A DNA stretch of 64,000 nt. Source: Physcia stellaris (taxonomy: Eukaryota; Ascomycota; Lecanoromycetes; Caliciales; Physciaceae). Below the pieces are notes generated by a model. The model searched no databases. It saw only the letters and a list, made by a program, of their open reading frames with translations, and was not told the DNA's origin. How positions within the stretch are numbered: the stretch's first letter is position 1; each line of letters opens with the position of its first letter. The stretch lies in assembly GCA_018902385.1 (NCBI GenBank), contig JABSSW010000002.1, positions 682,001 through 746,000 of the forward strand, read 5' to 3'. Of the stretch, positions 34,283 through 45,880 are shown in pieces. The position numbers and the translations under genes were made by a program.

Positions 34283-34855
34283 CTATGTGCGATTTGAGTC
34301 CCCATCAGTGCCATTTCTTCTTCCTCCAGCGAGCTTCAGTGGATCAGCAAAACCACTGTCAACTCTGACGATAAACCCTCTGTCTCCCAACACGGCCACT
34401 CCGCCAAACATCTCGTCAGCACACCTGAATAAGATCAGGCTTGCGCGTTGCGCAATCTCTCTCACAGTGAACCTATCTTCGTCGCTTGGTGAATGGCTGC
34501 TGAGGGTTATCTCACATGGAGTCCCATGTTTATCATATCGTATGGGAACCTGAGTGCCTTTGTATGTGAAGGGTCGTCGTGAATTGCGTTGCTGGTACAT
34601 ATCATTCAAGACGGGTTCACAGACATCTTTGTTTACGGGAAACCCGCTTTCTTCCTCCGTGTAGCAGCGTAAAGGTTGGGGCTCGGCGAGGGAAACGTTG
34701 TGGCGAAGCAGTGGTGGCGATGGAAGCCGAATGGTAGTACGCAGAGCTGAGATCTGAGTCGAAAAGTTTATTAGGAGTAAGACGCGGAGACCTATGAGAA
34801 TTAAAAACTTGGAGAAGAGCGTGCTAACCGCCATGCCTGCACTCTGAGAGCTCAC
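34283..34855 (-). CDS. Secreted protein with four conserved-looking cysteines
   Basis: A single-exon frame of 190 codons. The N-terminus has a strongly hydrophobic segment (LFSKFLILIGLRVLLLINF), acting as a signal peptide or anchor. The mature part carries four cysteines (RCYTEEE, DVCEP, TPCEI, FRCADE) in the order and spacing of a large, unnamed family of fungal secreted proteins whose core reads cysteine, DxC, C-x-I-x-L, a helix FTVREIAQRASLILFRC, then GG and GxxGFxVRV. That pattern is clear here (GGVAVLGDRGFIVRV). The biochemical role of the family is unknown. Start taken at the first Met; the Met at residue 8 is also possible. Confidence 0.75.
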   Translation of the reverse strand: MSSQSAGMAVSTLFSKFLILIGLRVLLLINFSTQISALRTTIRLPSPPLLRHNVSLAEPQPLRCYTEEESGFPVNKDVCEPVLNDMYQQRNSRRPFTYKGTQVPIRYDKHGTPCEITLSSHSPSDEDRFTVREIAQRASLILFRCADEMFGGVAVLGDRGFIVRVDSGFADPLKLAGGRRNGTDGDSNRT

Positions 34856-35100
34856 TTTGACATGCGTAGGAGCACTGCATATCCATCGCTTTTATGGGTA
34901 GGCGAAACCGATATAACTCGCTGTTACGCATATTGCGCTTGTCGGCAAGGTACGTTGCTATAATTCCCTTGTCTGTTTCGACTTATTTCCGACCATCCCG
35001 TTACCGCGAGTCAAGAATACATGTAGGATAAGAAAGTCTCAGTCCTTGCTTTTCCATCAAGACGACCACCTTGGCATCAAACAAGGCATCAAGAAGGATG

Positions 35101-35370
35101 AAACCTTCACCCTTTGGGTCCTTACTCCAAATTACCGCCTAAAATCCGATACGTGATTGATATGGAAACTGTTTACAATGGCGGACGACCACACGAACGC
35201 TTTTCCCGGCTCGCAGTGGCGGATATTTTCACAGTGGTCCTCGTATCGACGTCCCTCTATCTAAACTTGCCATCCTCTGCTGGCCATGATGAGACCACTG
35301 GGCCACGTCGACAGAATCGTGGTCATTCTACCAAACACATAGCTGTGGACGATCGTCTGCGTCGGTAGTG
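35101..35370 (+). pseudogene. Relic of an LPPEIR-type (2EXR/F-box-like) protein, copy 1
   Basis: The frame starting at 35114 reads GPYSKLPPKIRYVIDMETVY, matching the common N-terminal pattern xxFxxLPPEIRxxIWxxx of a large family of fungal proteins with an F-box-like start. The match fades after about 20 residues and the frame ends at 35366. The family is usually several hundred residues long, so this is a fragment. Confidence 0.4.
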
Positions 35371-35840
35371 TACATCCGAGCGGACTATCGCATCTATGTC
35401 GATAGGTACCGAAAGTGGTTGCTCAACATGACGGATGGTACGGAGGAGAGCGTGCCGAATATCGTCAAAAGCACGAAAGATGTGGCTTTTAAGCTGCAAC
35501 CCTGCGAGGACGTATTTCCCAGATTACTCATAGTCTCCGGGACGTGCAACTTGGTCCATTCCTATTGTACCTCAAAGCAAATTCGCTCTACGTGTCTTTC
35601 CCTAGTGCGAATCCACAATGTTTGACTCACTGCATGTATTCCTGGAAAGGGGGATAAAAGCCGTGATTGTGAAATTATTTGCGTAGGTATCTTTTCCGTT
35701 TCTCAAGCCCATTTCTGCGTGTCCCGTCTTATTAGAGGGGTGGCTTTCACGACTACGGGTGCTAGGAGTCGACCTGTAAATAGCCTTAATGCATAATGAT
35801 TCCGTCTTGCGCAACATCATCTTGCTCTCATTATCATTAG

Positions 35841-35875
35841 CATCGTCGTCGTCGTCATCGTCATCGTCATCGTCA
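35841..35875. repeat. TCG/TCA trinucleotide repeat
   Basis: About eleven tandem ATCGTC/GTC-type triplets form a short microsatellite directly before the second LPPEIR frame. Confidence 0.75.
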
Positions 35876-35880
35876 GTGTC

Positions 35881-36120
35881 ATGTCTCCATACATCAACCA
35901 GTTGGGTTTCCTCTACCTACCTTTCCTATCAATGGGCACCATAAAAGACCGATTGCTTTCGCATCTAGGCTCAGTAGATGCCCATCATGAAGCACCACCT
36001 GCACCAAAAAACCTTCCGGGCCAAATCCACGATCCAAAACCCTCACCTATTGGAACATTTGGCAAGCTACCCCCCCAGATCAGAAGCATCATCTGGCACT
36101 CGGTCATCACCGACTTCTGA
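35881..36120 (+). pseudogene. Relic of an LPPEIR-type (2EXR/F-box-like) protein, copy 2
   Basis: An open frame of 79 codons contains IGTFGKLPPQIRSIIWHSV just before a TGA stop at 36118. The motif is the typical family start, and the frame closes directly after it. About 770 bp from copy 1, suggesting an old local duplication followed by decay. Confidence 0.4.
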
Positions 36121-37425
36121 CTTGTTAAAGTCGCTGACATCAGCTTACTCCCAACCCTATACTCGCTCCCTACAATTCTCTCTAGATTTCCAATCCGCCG
36201 AGTCAGCCCTCAGATCTGCCTGGAATTCTATCGTGAATTGGATAACTGTTTCTGCATCAGCGTTTCTCCATCGTAGGAATGGTTCCGGCATAAGATGATT
36301 TCCCTGTTCCGGTTTTGGGCCTGGAGGTAAGGACGTCATGATCGGATTGCAGAAGATAGTTTTGAGGGTTTCGAGTGGTTATTTGGAAATTATGACGAGT
36401 TTGGAAAGTGTCATGGCCGTCACTGTGGAGTTAGCAGACGGTGTCAGTGTCGATGAACGATTCAGAGCCTTTGTCCAATTACGCCAAAGGATGGATCGAT
36501 GTAAAGATTGATGATTTAAGCTCGTGGATGGGAAGGAAGAGATTGTGTTGCTTCGGGGGAGAGAAGCTTCTGCCAGATGTGTTGCTCCGGAAGAGACTGC
36601 TGACAGGACTGTTGCAGTGCATTAAGGGAATATGTCAAGTCGATATTCCTTAAATCGCTTTGCCGTGTCTGCCTTTTCTGTGGAGATTAAGCAAAAAAAG
36701 GAACGCTCAACAGCGGAGTCTGAACCCCCTCACGATGCAAAAAGCAGAGCCTCTTTCCGTCTCGGATGGTATTTAACGCCCCTGGGAATGTCCCGAATCG
36801 GCTACTCCGACGTACGTACTGCGATCTGGCACGCCTCAGTATCAACTAGGATATGACCCCCAACCTACTATAGCACCTGCTTTCACTTAGCCCGCTTATG
36901 AAAATGGAATGGCTAATTGTTGTATATATTCCTTTTATTTTTTGTTCTATGCAATTGCATCAGGCCGCGCAGATGAATGGGCGATCTAACCTTCACGTCC
37001 GCTTATATCACCATCTTTTACATCAGGTGACTTTACCTTGTTACGATAAATACAAATAAGAAAAGGGAAAGAGAGAAAGAGAGGTCTCATTGCCGGCACG
37101 CGGCTTGCTTCTTTCAGTTGACATCTGCTGCCATCTTCCAACCTCATCCCTCCAAATCTACCCAGCCTGATCCGTGATTTCCATTCCCCATCTTTCTTAC
37201 ACAGTGTGACAACCTCCGAGACGACACTGTCGTTTGATTCACTTCGTTGCACCTAATCCATAACTTGCCTTGGTAGACTGAGCCTCCTTGCCCCCCTCGC
37301 CAACAGCAAACAGGTGTTATCCCCGATATCTCCACTTCACATCCTCGGCAACTTTCCGAATTTCTTTGCGGAGAAATCTCTCCGACTCCCTCCCCCACAC
37401 CAACCCTCCCCCAACCTCCGCCACA

Positions 37426-38279
37426 ATGGCGACGCCCCTCAAGATCCTCGTCCCCGTCAAGCGGGTAATAGACTACGCCGTACACCCCCCCTATCGCCCC
37501 CCCCCTTCCCATTCCCCAATGCTCAGACCCACTAACCCTCCTCCAGGTAAAACCCCGCGTCAACAAAGCCCACACCGCAATCGAAACCTCAGGCATCAAA
37601 CACTCCATGAACCCCTTCGACGAAATCGGCATCGAAGCCGCCGTGCGCCTGCGCGAACGCGGCACGCCCACCGTCTCCGACATCATCGCGCTCTCCATCG
37701 GCCCCGCGAAATGCACCGACGTGCTGCGCACCGCCATGGCCATGGGCGCGGACCGCAGCATCCACGTACAGATCGAGCCCTCAGACACTCACGGCGAGCT
37801 GGAGCCGTTGGGCGTGGCGAAATTACTCAAGAAGGTGGCTGAGGCGGAGGGCAGTAATATGGTGATATTGGGCAAGCAGAGCATCGATGATGATAGTAAC
37901 CAGACGGGGCAGATGCTGGCTGGGTTGCTGGGGTGGGGGCAGGCGACGCAGGCGTCGAGGATTGAGTTCCGCGAGGGGGAGGAGGGGCTGGTGAGGGTTA
38001 CGAGGGAGGTGGATGGGGGTGGAGACGCTGAGGGGGAGGTTGCCGATGATTGTGACGACGGATTTGAGGCTTAATGAGCCGCGGTATGCGAGCTTGCCGA
38101 ATATTATGAAGGCGAAGAAGAAGAGGATGGAGAAGAGGAGCTTGGGGGATTATGGGGTTGATGAGAGGAGGAGGTTGAAGACGATTAAGGTTGAGGAACC
38201 GCCGCCGAGGAAGGGTGGGGGGAGGGTGGAGGATGTGGATGGGATGATTGCCAAGTTGAAAGAGTTGGGGGCTTTATAG
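37426..38279 (+). CDS. Electron-transfer flavoprotein beta subunit, frame broken in a G run
   Basis: Exon 1 is 37426-37479 ([18 protein letters not shown]) and exon 2 starts at 37547 (VKPRVNKAH). The protein follows the ETF-beta family: [69 protein letters not shown], then VRVTREVDG. At a GGGGG run (38014-38018) the frame shifts: [20 protein letters not shown] and the family signature [16 protein letters not shown] lie one base over and run to the stop. Without one G the product would be 261 residues, the normal length. ETF-beta binds AMP and, with ETF-alpha's FAD, accepts electrons from mitochondrial acyl-CoA dehydrogenases. Since both halves look fully conserved, an assembly error is more likely than decay. 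Confidence 0.9.
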
Positions 38280-38530
38280 CACTGGCTGTATTTGGTGCGT
38301 GAGTTTGTATATAGCTAGCATGGGCTTGCGATAGGCGAAAATAGTTCCAACATGTACTCGTACGTGTCTCTAGCCACACAGTGATCACTGTCCAAAGCGG
38401 ACCATGAAACGTTCGAAGATCTAGAGAGCGGTTGGTGAGAAAGGATTCAGCCTCTAAAGAGATGCTTCATTATTCCATACAGAGCCTCTATCACAACCCA
38501 CGCTGTATAACTTTTCCTTCAGACCTCGTC

Positions 38531-40456
38531 CTAAAATGTGCTCGTAGCGAGCCGACTGGCGGCATTTTTTGCATCCACTCTGTCCTCATCATCATCTTCT
38601 TTCACCCCCTTCAAGCTGCCCGCTTTACTTGTAGCCCTGCTTCGGCCTTTACCCTCCCCGTTCGGACCCCCTTCTTCCGGTACTGCAGGGAAACTTCCAC
38701 TCATGCTCCTGTCAAGTCCGTCTGCTCGCCTTGGTACACCACTCCACGCATCACCTCTAGGACCCTGACTCGACGCCATACTACCCGTTCTCCGGACGTT
38801 GGGATGGCTCTCTCTTCCTAACCGCGAAAGACCCCCAGAGGCATCGATAGCACGAACATCAGGCCGCACGCTTTCTAAGGTGGCGAGAGTGCGTCGTTCG
38901 GCTTCAATCTCACGTGTGACATACTCTCTTATACTAGTCCTTAGATCTCCTGCGGTGCGCGCGAACCAACGCCGCTTCTCTTGCAGAAGATTCGAGGTCA
39001 CTCGCTGTGTCTTCTGCGCCAAGTAGCGCTCTTGGCTCGTCGCTTCGTCCAATGCAGATATAGCTTCATCAACTTTTTCTCTTCGAACATTATTGCTGGC
39101 TTTCAAGCGGTCAGCTGCTGAGAGCTTGCTGCGGGTCGCTTGTTGTGCAGCTATGAGGTCTCGGAGAAGGATATGTCGATTGGTTAATGTTTCTTTGACA
39201 ATGAAGGCGTCGGAGGAGTGGTAATTGAGTGGGTCACCGAAAGTCGTGGCTTCGGCAGTGCCTTGAGCGGCATGATAGTCACCCGTGGTCTGTATGATCT
39301 TCCCAAGCTTACGATACGCAGCACCAAGGCCAGGGTGGGTTTCTTGGACATGCATAGTGCCAAGCTTGACCCCCAAATCCGATTCTGCCAAGCCGAGACC
39401 TATAACGAGTCAGTGGTTGCAATAATCATGCTGTGAATATAATTTACCCCTTCGAGCTTTGACCACTCGGTCCAATTTCTGACCCGTCTCCATCGCACCA
39501 AGATAGAACAGCTTGACTATAGGTCTTGCTTCGTGTAGCTCTGGAGTATCGTCAGGCGGCGGAGCGAATTGCTTGATGACCCTTCTCCGAACACCAGTAG
39601 CAGGCTGCTTCATCCTCATGACCGGGCTGTAGCCCGAGTCACTTTCAACGAAAAATACCATCTCATCGTCCCTCATCAGTACATCGTTGCCGCACACAGT
39701 GTTGAGCCATCGTTGCATCATACTCTTAACCCGAGCTTCATCTTCATCGGTACCCGCACCAGCCGCTGTTAGCGGTGGAGGGACCGCAGGAACGAAGGTC
39801 TCCGGGTTGGAGGATATTAGATGATCAGCAAGTCTGGAAAATTCCGAGTGTGTTCGGCGGACATCTCGAAATTGGGTGGTCCTGAATTTTGGAAGATTCG
39901 TCTGCGAGATACATCAGTGCCAATATTGGCTTTCGATGGTTGGAACAAAGCTCACATGTACGTCAAATCGAAGAACAGGGTCTTTCCTCCCGGTTCGCTC
40001 CAAGCTCGTAACCTTCGCTTGCAACTTGTACTGTGGTAGATTCTGCTTCTGAACATTTCGATTCGCGCCGCCATGATAACGATTTGGTGCGCCTCTTTGC
40101 TGCTGTGATTGCGGTTGCCGTGGCTGTTGTTGCGAGTGGGATTGGGGGGATTGCTGCATCAGAGGTGGGCTTTGGAGGTTACCATTACTTTGCGAGTTCT
40201 CAAAGGCATTTGACCTGACAGGTTGTGCATTTTCTTCGGGGTCGCGCCGAATACGAATGTCCTGGTCACTGCCTTCCCCTTCTGTTCCCTGAGGAGATCC
40301 GGCAGCGTACGAAGTGTGTTTGGCGAGTGGTGATGAAGGCATACTGCCAGTTTCCGAAGCGGTAGAGCTTGGCCTGCTCGTAGGCTGCGGGGAAGACTGC
40401 CATGGAGAAGAGCCAACCGGATGATCGGGATCGTTGGGTAACGAGGAGTAGTCCAT
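38531..40456 (-). CDS. VPS17: Vps17-type sorting nexin (retromer subunit)
   Basis: Exons 40456-39956, 39901-39448 and 39399-38531; 607 residues. A Ser/Gln/Pro-rich N-terminus of about 135 residues precedes a PX domain (YKLQAKVTSLERTGRKDPVL, TNLPKFRTTQFRDVRRTHSE, FSRLADHLI), with a linker and then a long helical BAR-type region (LDRVVKARRGLGLAESDLGV, HPGLGAAYRKLGKIIQTTGD, SDAFIVKETLTNRHILLRDL, RRWFARTAGDLRTSIREYVT). The PX lacks an obvious full phosphoinositide-binding basic set, as is typical for Vps17. Together with Vps5 it forms the membrane-bending half of retromer, which recycles cargo from endosomes to the Golgi. A Ser/Arg-rich tail ends the protein. It shares a 323-bp divergent promoter with MEF2. 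Confidence 0.9.
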
Positions 40457-40779
40457 GTTGTCAGAAAATATGCTGGGCCGATCGTCCTGAGGACAACGGG
40501 TTTTTGTAGTGTCCGCGATCTAGTCCAGATATCAGGTCATCAAGTTCAACTGCTCGTCCACTCCAATTGAGAGGGTACGACGACCTGTAGCACAGATGAG
40601 TGGAGAAGGAGGTATCTTATTTGGATATCTGCTGCTTGACTGATGCGGAGTGCTCTCTTACTCTGCGGAGTTAGCGGGGAAGTTAGGGCAACCAATCAGC
40701 ATCGAGGTGTCATTCCACGCTATGCACATCGAGGACCATCGAGCTCTCATCCGCCATCCCTCTTTACCCATTTTCCTTG
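40457..40779. promoter_or_regulatory. Divergent promoter between VPS17 and MEF2
   Basis: The two start codons are 323 bp apart on opposite strands and nothing else lies between them. No clear TATA box or known operator can be named. Confidence 0.5.
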
Positions 40780-43645
40780 ATGCACTTTGGACTGCTCATC
40801 GGTATCGTTCGGCCCAGACAGCTGACTGGTCGCACCTACCGCGCTACACGACGATCATTTCGATCTGCATCATCCTGCAAAGTAAAGCAATCAATTCACC
40901 ATGGGAGTGCAGTCGATAGGACGCGCAATATTGGCATTATTGCCCATATCGATGCCGTAAGTCCTTGTAGCGCATACATGTCGTTGATGTTAAAGTGCTT
41001 CAGGGCAAAACTACGACGACAGAGCGTATGCTTTACTATAGCGGCCACACTCGTAGAATAGGAAGTAGGTAAATCGGAAGTAGCTCTTGTCAATCAATTG
41101 TACGAAACCAAATCTTGCTTTCTCGACTGAAGATATACACGCAATGTTTGGCTACTTGCCACAGCCATGTTTCCTCTATTCGTCGTAAATACTGATTAGC
41201 TCTCTAGATGTAGACGACGGGTCGACGGTGACCGACTTCTTGCCTACTGAGCGCGCCAGGGGCGTTACTATTCAGTCTGCTGCAATCACATTGCATTGGC
41301 CACCCCGAGACTCTGCAAACCAAGAAGGGAAGAAAGTGCCGGATTCAGTCCCATTTTCGCTGAATTCCTGTATACCTCATACCATAAATCTCATCGATAC
41401 CCCAGGCCATGCAGATTTCACCTTCGAAGTCGTCCGATCACTGCGAATCCTAGACGGCGCCGTCTGTATTCTAGACGGCGTCGCAGGAGTGGAAGCTCAG
41501 ACGGAGAAAGTCTGGACCCAGGCTGCTAAATACCAGATACCGAAAATAGTATACATCAACAAGCTTGATCGTGATGGCGCAGCCTTTGGCAGAACGGTCA
41601 AACAGATCGCCTCGAGGTTGTATACATGGCCAGCCGTCTGCCAGGTACCATTCTTCGAAGCTAAGGGCACACATTTTGTGGGCGTTGGTGATGTGATCAA
41701 TCTCCGTGTACTCCGGTGGGCGGACGGCGGAGACGGTAAAAGCGTCGAGGTCTTGAAGCTTGATGACTCCGATGAAGCATTACAAGAACTGGCCACGGAA
41801 ACCAAGAGAGCCAGAGTCGCGTTGATCGAGCTCTTAAGCGAGCATGATGATGAGATGGTCGAAAAGTATCTAGAAAATGGAGAAGATCATCTAGCGATTC
41901 CAAGCGCAGACATCATCAATAGTTTGAGACGCTGTGTCCTTAACCCGACATGCAACCTTGTTCCAGTGTTCGCTGGTGCAAGCTTCAGGAATGTCGGTGT
42001 CCAACCTCTACTAGACGCCGTCGTTGACCTGCTACCCAGTCCGAACGAAGCTCCTGACCCTGAAATAAGCATGAGCCACATTAACAGCACGCTTTCGTCT
42101 CTGATGGGAGGAAAAGTTCTTTCAGACTCAGCAGACTCGAAGGAGAAATCAAGAAAATCTAAAAGCATTACACGAAGACCAAGCACTGCGTTAGTACAGA
42201 ACCTTGAAGCCTGCGCTCTAGCATTCAAAGTCGTGAACGACCCACGTCGAGGAGCTCTTGTGTACGTACGAGTCTACTCTGGCCGCATCCAGCAAGGCAC
42301 AATGCTCTTCAACACCAACCTCCAAGTATCCGAGAGAGCCCAGCGCCTTATGAAAATGTACGCGCAAGATTCTGTCGAGATTCATGACCTTCCAGCTGGC
42401 CAGATTGGAGTTATTCCGGGTCTGAGGCATGCCCGAACAGGGGATACCCTCATTGCTTACACCGGAATCAATCCTCAGACTGGACCACCGGCGCCACTCA
42501 ATACGCTTCAACTGCGACCTATCGAGGTTCCACCGGCCGTTTTCTTTTCCAGCATCGAATCGCATAGCTTGGGCGAAGAAAAAGCAGTCAGCAACGCACT
42601 AGCTACACTCATTCGCGAAGATCCAAGTCTGCAACTTTCTGTGGATGAAGACTCGGGTCAGACACTGCTTAGTGGGATGGGGGAGTTCCACCTTGAGATT
42701 GCAAAAGATCGTCTGGTGAATGATCTCAAAGCGAAAGCGAACATGGGAAAGATTGAGATTGCGTATCGGGAATCAATCTTAGCCCCTTCTCCACCAGAAA
42801 GCTTTGAATTTGATCGAGAAGCAGCTGGCCGGCAAGGCAAAGCAGGCTGTGTGGTAGCCGTTCAACCCTTCTCGGACAACGCGGAAATCAGTCAGGAAAT
42901 GGACGAATATCACTACAATGTAGTGGAAGACGGCAACTGCGTTGACATTTCAATTGACGGCTCTGAAGCCAAAGGCGATGAATCGGAGCCTTGGAGCGGA
43001 ACTTTGCCTTCTCACCTCTCTACCCCTCTGCTTCACAACGCCCTGAAGGGCGGCGCTTTAGCTGCCCTCAGTCGAGGCGTTAATCACGGATTTCCCCTTA
43101 CCAACACCCACGTCTCGATCAAGATCGATCCTAGAACCCAAATATTTGGTAAAGACACGTCGGCCGGTGCTTTGTCATCAGCTGCACGACTGGCCACGAA
43201 AGCTGCGCTCGTGAAGTCTGCTCTACAAGGGGGCTCGGCCCTCATGGAGCTCGTCATGAACGTGACCATCAGTGTCGACGAGGCTAGCTTTGGAGCCGTA
43301 ATGAACGATATATCCTCCGCACGAGGAGGTCAAATCGTTTCTCTCGATGATGGCGACCCGTCAGGAGCAAGCTCTGAAGCTCCACTCATAGACATAAGCA
43401 AAGTCTACGCTCCACCAGACGCTTTCGAATCCGCCCTAAGCGAAGGGGTGAAGGAAGCGGCTGGGACGAACAACAGACAAAGGACCATAGTCGCAAGAGT
43501 TCCACTGGAGCAAATGGTTGGCTATCTGAAGCATCTGAGAAGTTTGAGCGCCGGACGAGGGACGTTTGTCATGAGTGCTGATAAGTTCGAAAGGGTTGTG
43601 GGACAGCGAGAAAAGGAGCTGCTCAAGAAGCTCAAAGGCTTTTAG
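40780..43645 (+). CDS. MEF2: Mitochondrial elongation factor G2 (ribosome-recycling EF-G)
   Basis: Exons 40780-40956, 41004-41064 and 41208-43645; 891 residues. The N-terminus is Arg/Ser-rich, a likely mitochondrial presequence. All GTPase motifs are visible: the P-loop [19 protein letters not shown] (split by intron 1), switch [22 protein letters not shown], and [17 protein letters not shown]. Domains II-V follow, with [41 protein letters not shown] and [20 protein letters not shown]. The [14 protein letters not shown] region and a ~60-residue insert after AVVDLLPSP are typical of the EF-G2mt group. In mitochondria, EF-G2 works with the recycling factor to split ribosomes after termination and does not drive translocation. 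Confidence 0.93.
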
Positions 43646-43951
43646 AGTGTGGAGCGTTTTTGTAACATAGTTTCGGTTCTTCATGATATAAATCTGACGT
43701 TGAACAACAGCGCCTCCTGTACACGGAGAATGCCGGTTTTAAGAGGTTCTTGGCAGTCCTTATCGATACGGAGGTACATAATTTCGTCTGGCGTCTGACC
43801 TCGACCACAACAAAGACTTGAGCGCACTCCCAGATAATAATCAATCGGTCGTCCTCGCTGCTATGTGATCTTTTCTAAATTTGACTACGCAATGGCTTAA
43901 ACGTAACCTTGTATCTCGCGCCCGTCCGCAGCGCATGCGACCAGTCCCAAC
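43646..43951. promoter_or_regulatory. Short intergenic region between MEF2 and ArfGAP genes
   Basis: 306 bp holding the MEF2 3' end and the ArfGAP promoter and leader. No motif recognised. Confidence 0.45.
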
Positions 43952-45249
43952 ATGTGGGAAGTCGACACAGAAACCAAAAGCAAGGTACCTCCCCCAGCAT
44001 ATCCCCCCATCTCTATACCTCCCTCCTCTCCGTGACCCATCTCTATCCCACCCCCTTCCAATCACGCCCCCGCGCCCTCTCTCCACTCCCCAACTAACCC
44101 CCCAGCTCCTAGCCCTCCAACGCCTCCCCCAACACCACCTGCGCCGACTGCGCCGCCCCCTCCCCCAATGGGCCTCCCCCAAATTCGGCATCTTCATCTG
44201 CCTCACCTGCGCAGGCCACCACCGCGGGCTGGGGGTGCACATCTCCTTCGTGCGCAGCATCACCATGGACGCCTTCAAAGCCGGAGAAATAGCACGGATG
44301 GAGCTCGGCGGCAACGAGGGCTGGAAAGCGTTCTGGAGCAGCAAGGATAGAGAGGGGGGAGGGGACGGGGTGTGGAAGGTTCCGCCTAGTGCGCAGGTGC
44401 TGGAGGAGAGGTATGGGGGTGATGTGGGCGAGGAGTGGAAGGAGCGGTTGAGCTGTCGGGTTGAGGGCAGGGAGTTTGCGGGCGTGCCGCAGCGGAGGAA
44501 GGCGCCTGTGCGGACGGCTGAGGGTCCGCACTCGAAGAAAGAGGCCAATGAGGCTTGGTTTGCGCGGCTGGGCGATGAGAATGCGTCGAGACCGGAGGGC
44601 GTCGCGCCGAGTCAGGGGGGGAAGTATGCGGGCTTTGGGAGCGAGCCGGCTAGAGGTGAGGCAGGGGAAAAGACGATGCCGGGCGTGGATGAGTTCCAGA
44701 AGGATCCGGTGGCAGCGCTGACGAAGGGGTTTGGGTGGTTCACGAGTACGGTGGGGAAGGGGGCGAAGAATGTGAATGAGGGGTGGGTTAAGCCGACTGC
44801 GCAGAAGGTAGGCTTCTTCTCTCATCCCCTCCTCTGTTACTATCAAACCCTCCCTCCCCCTGGCACCCTACCCAATCACCCACCCATCAGCCCAACCCAG
44901 CTAACCCCCCCTTCCCCCCCACCAGATAGCAGAAGCAGACCTCGCCTCCCAAGCGCGCCAAACCGCTCTCTCAGTCAGCCAAAGCATCCAAACCGGCGCG
45001 GAATCCCTCAACAGACTCATAGACGAAAGCGGCCAGCAGCGAACCAAACCCCTCGAGCCCGAGCGCCGAGATTTCTGGGATTCGTTCGGGGCGCCCGAGC
45101 CTAATGATCCGTATCCAGCGACTACAAAAGCGACCACGACAACGACGAAGAAAGCTGGGGCGATAGGGACCGCGGCGATGAGGAAGGGTGGGGGAACGGG
45201 GGCGAAGGAGGAGGGGTGGGGGAAGGATGATACGTGGGATGATTTTTGA
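43952..45249 (+). CDS. ArfGAP (Gcs1-like) with a locally shifted zinc finger
   Basis: Exons 43952-43984, 44106-44807 and 44926-45249; 352 residues. MWEVDTETKSK/LLALQ begins the protein and the ArfGAP core follows: QWASPKFGIFICLTCAGHHR, GLGVHISFVRSITMDAFKAG, MELGGNEGWKAF. The C-terminal half has KYAGFGSEP and DPVAALTKGFGWFTSTVGKG, as in Gcs1/ArfGAP1. The first half of the CxxC-x16-CxxC zinc finger is missing in the continuous frame, which reads LPQHHLRRLRRPLPQW; the next frame reads NTTCADCAAPSP, exactly what is expected. So one extra base just before and one missing base just after the first CxxC cancel out, both next to C-runs (44127-44131 and 44162-44166). If real, the finger would be broken. 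The protein stimulates GTP hydrolysis on Arf1 in Golgi traffic. Confidence 0.88.
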
Positions 45250-45880
45250 TAGGGAGGAGGTAAACATGATGCGTAATTAGTAAGGATAGATAAGTACGAT
45301 ATGATGCATTCTTCAAGATTGAGTGTTTATTCGCTTGCGCTGGGGTTTATCTCGTTCCCTTCTGAGCCGCGGGAGGGGGCAAGATAATCAATTTGCTCGA
45401 AAGAAAGGCTGAAAATGAGTGAAAGGTGGAGGAAATGGGGTCAATGAGATCCCACTCCCCCTTAGGACTCATTGGAAGGTGCTTTGAATAGTACTTAATG
45501 TAGCTTCTGCAGACCCACTCTTTAGGATATGAGAACCAGACAACGCAAACGGGAAAGGAGATTCAGATACACAGACCCAAAGAACGACAGAGAGACGAAC
45601 GGATCCCAAACTCGATGAGATGCAACTTTTCCATTCCCATCCCCCTCCCCATAAACCCCCCCGATAATCTAGCTAGAATACAAGACAACCCCCCCACCGT
45701 AGCGGTATGCCGCAGTGAAGAAGTAGTAGTAGTAGAAAAAATCCGTAAAAGGTGGTAAAGGTAATACATGCAAAGGTCTTTCAGTCCCGCTGGCAAGATT
45801 CAAAGCTTCTATTAAACCTCCGAAAAGGGAAAAAAGACGCTCTAATTTTTGCCCACGCCCGAACTGCCGTTAAATGCTGA
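45250..45880. other. Intergenic stretch between converging genes
   Basis: Holds the ArfGAP 3' end and the RRM gene 3' end. A TAG/TAC triplet run (45720-45737) is the only repeat noted. Confidence 0.5.

Larger units (their letters stand above)
34856..37425. other. Gene-poor stretch with protein relics
   Basis: About 2.6 kb without an intact gene. Two short frames carry the LPPxIR motif of F-box-like fungal proteins (listed separately), and a TCG/TCA trinucleotide array lies at 35841-35875. The last ~500 bp, rich in pyrimidines, is probably the ETF-beta promoter and leader. Confidence 0.5.

Noticed and set aside
37288-37842. 184-codon plus-strand frame overlapping ETF-beta
   Set aside because: Pro/Arg/His-rich out-of-frame shadow of exon 2 of ETF-beta.
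43841-44846. Two long minus-strand frames (235 and 245 codons)
   Set aside because: Shadows of the GC-rich ArfGAP gene; Arg/Pro-rich composition typical of antisense frames.
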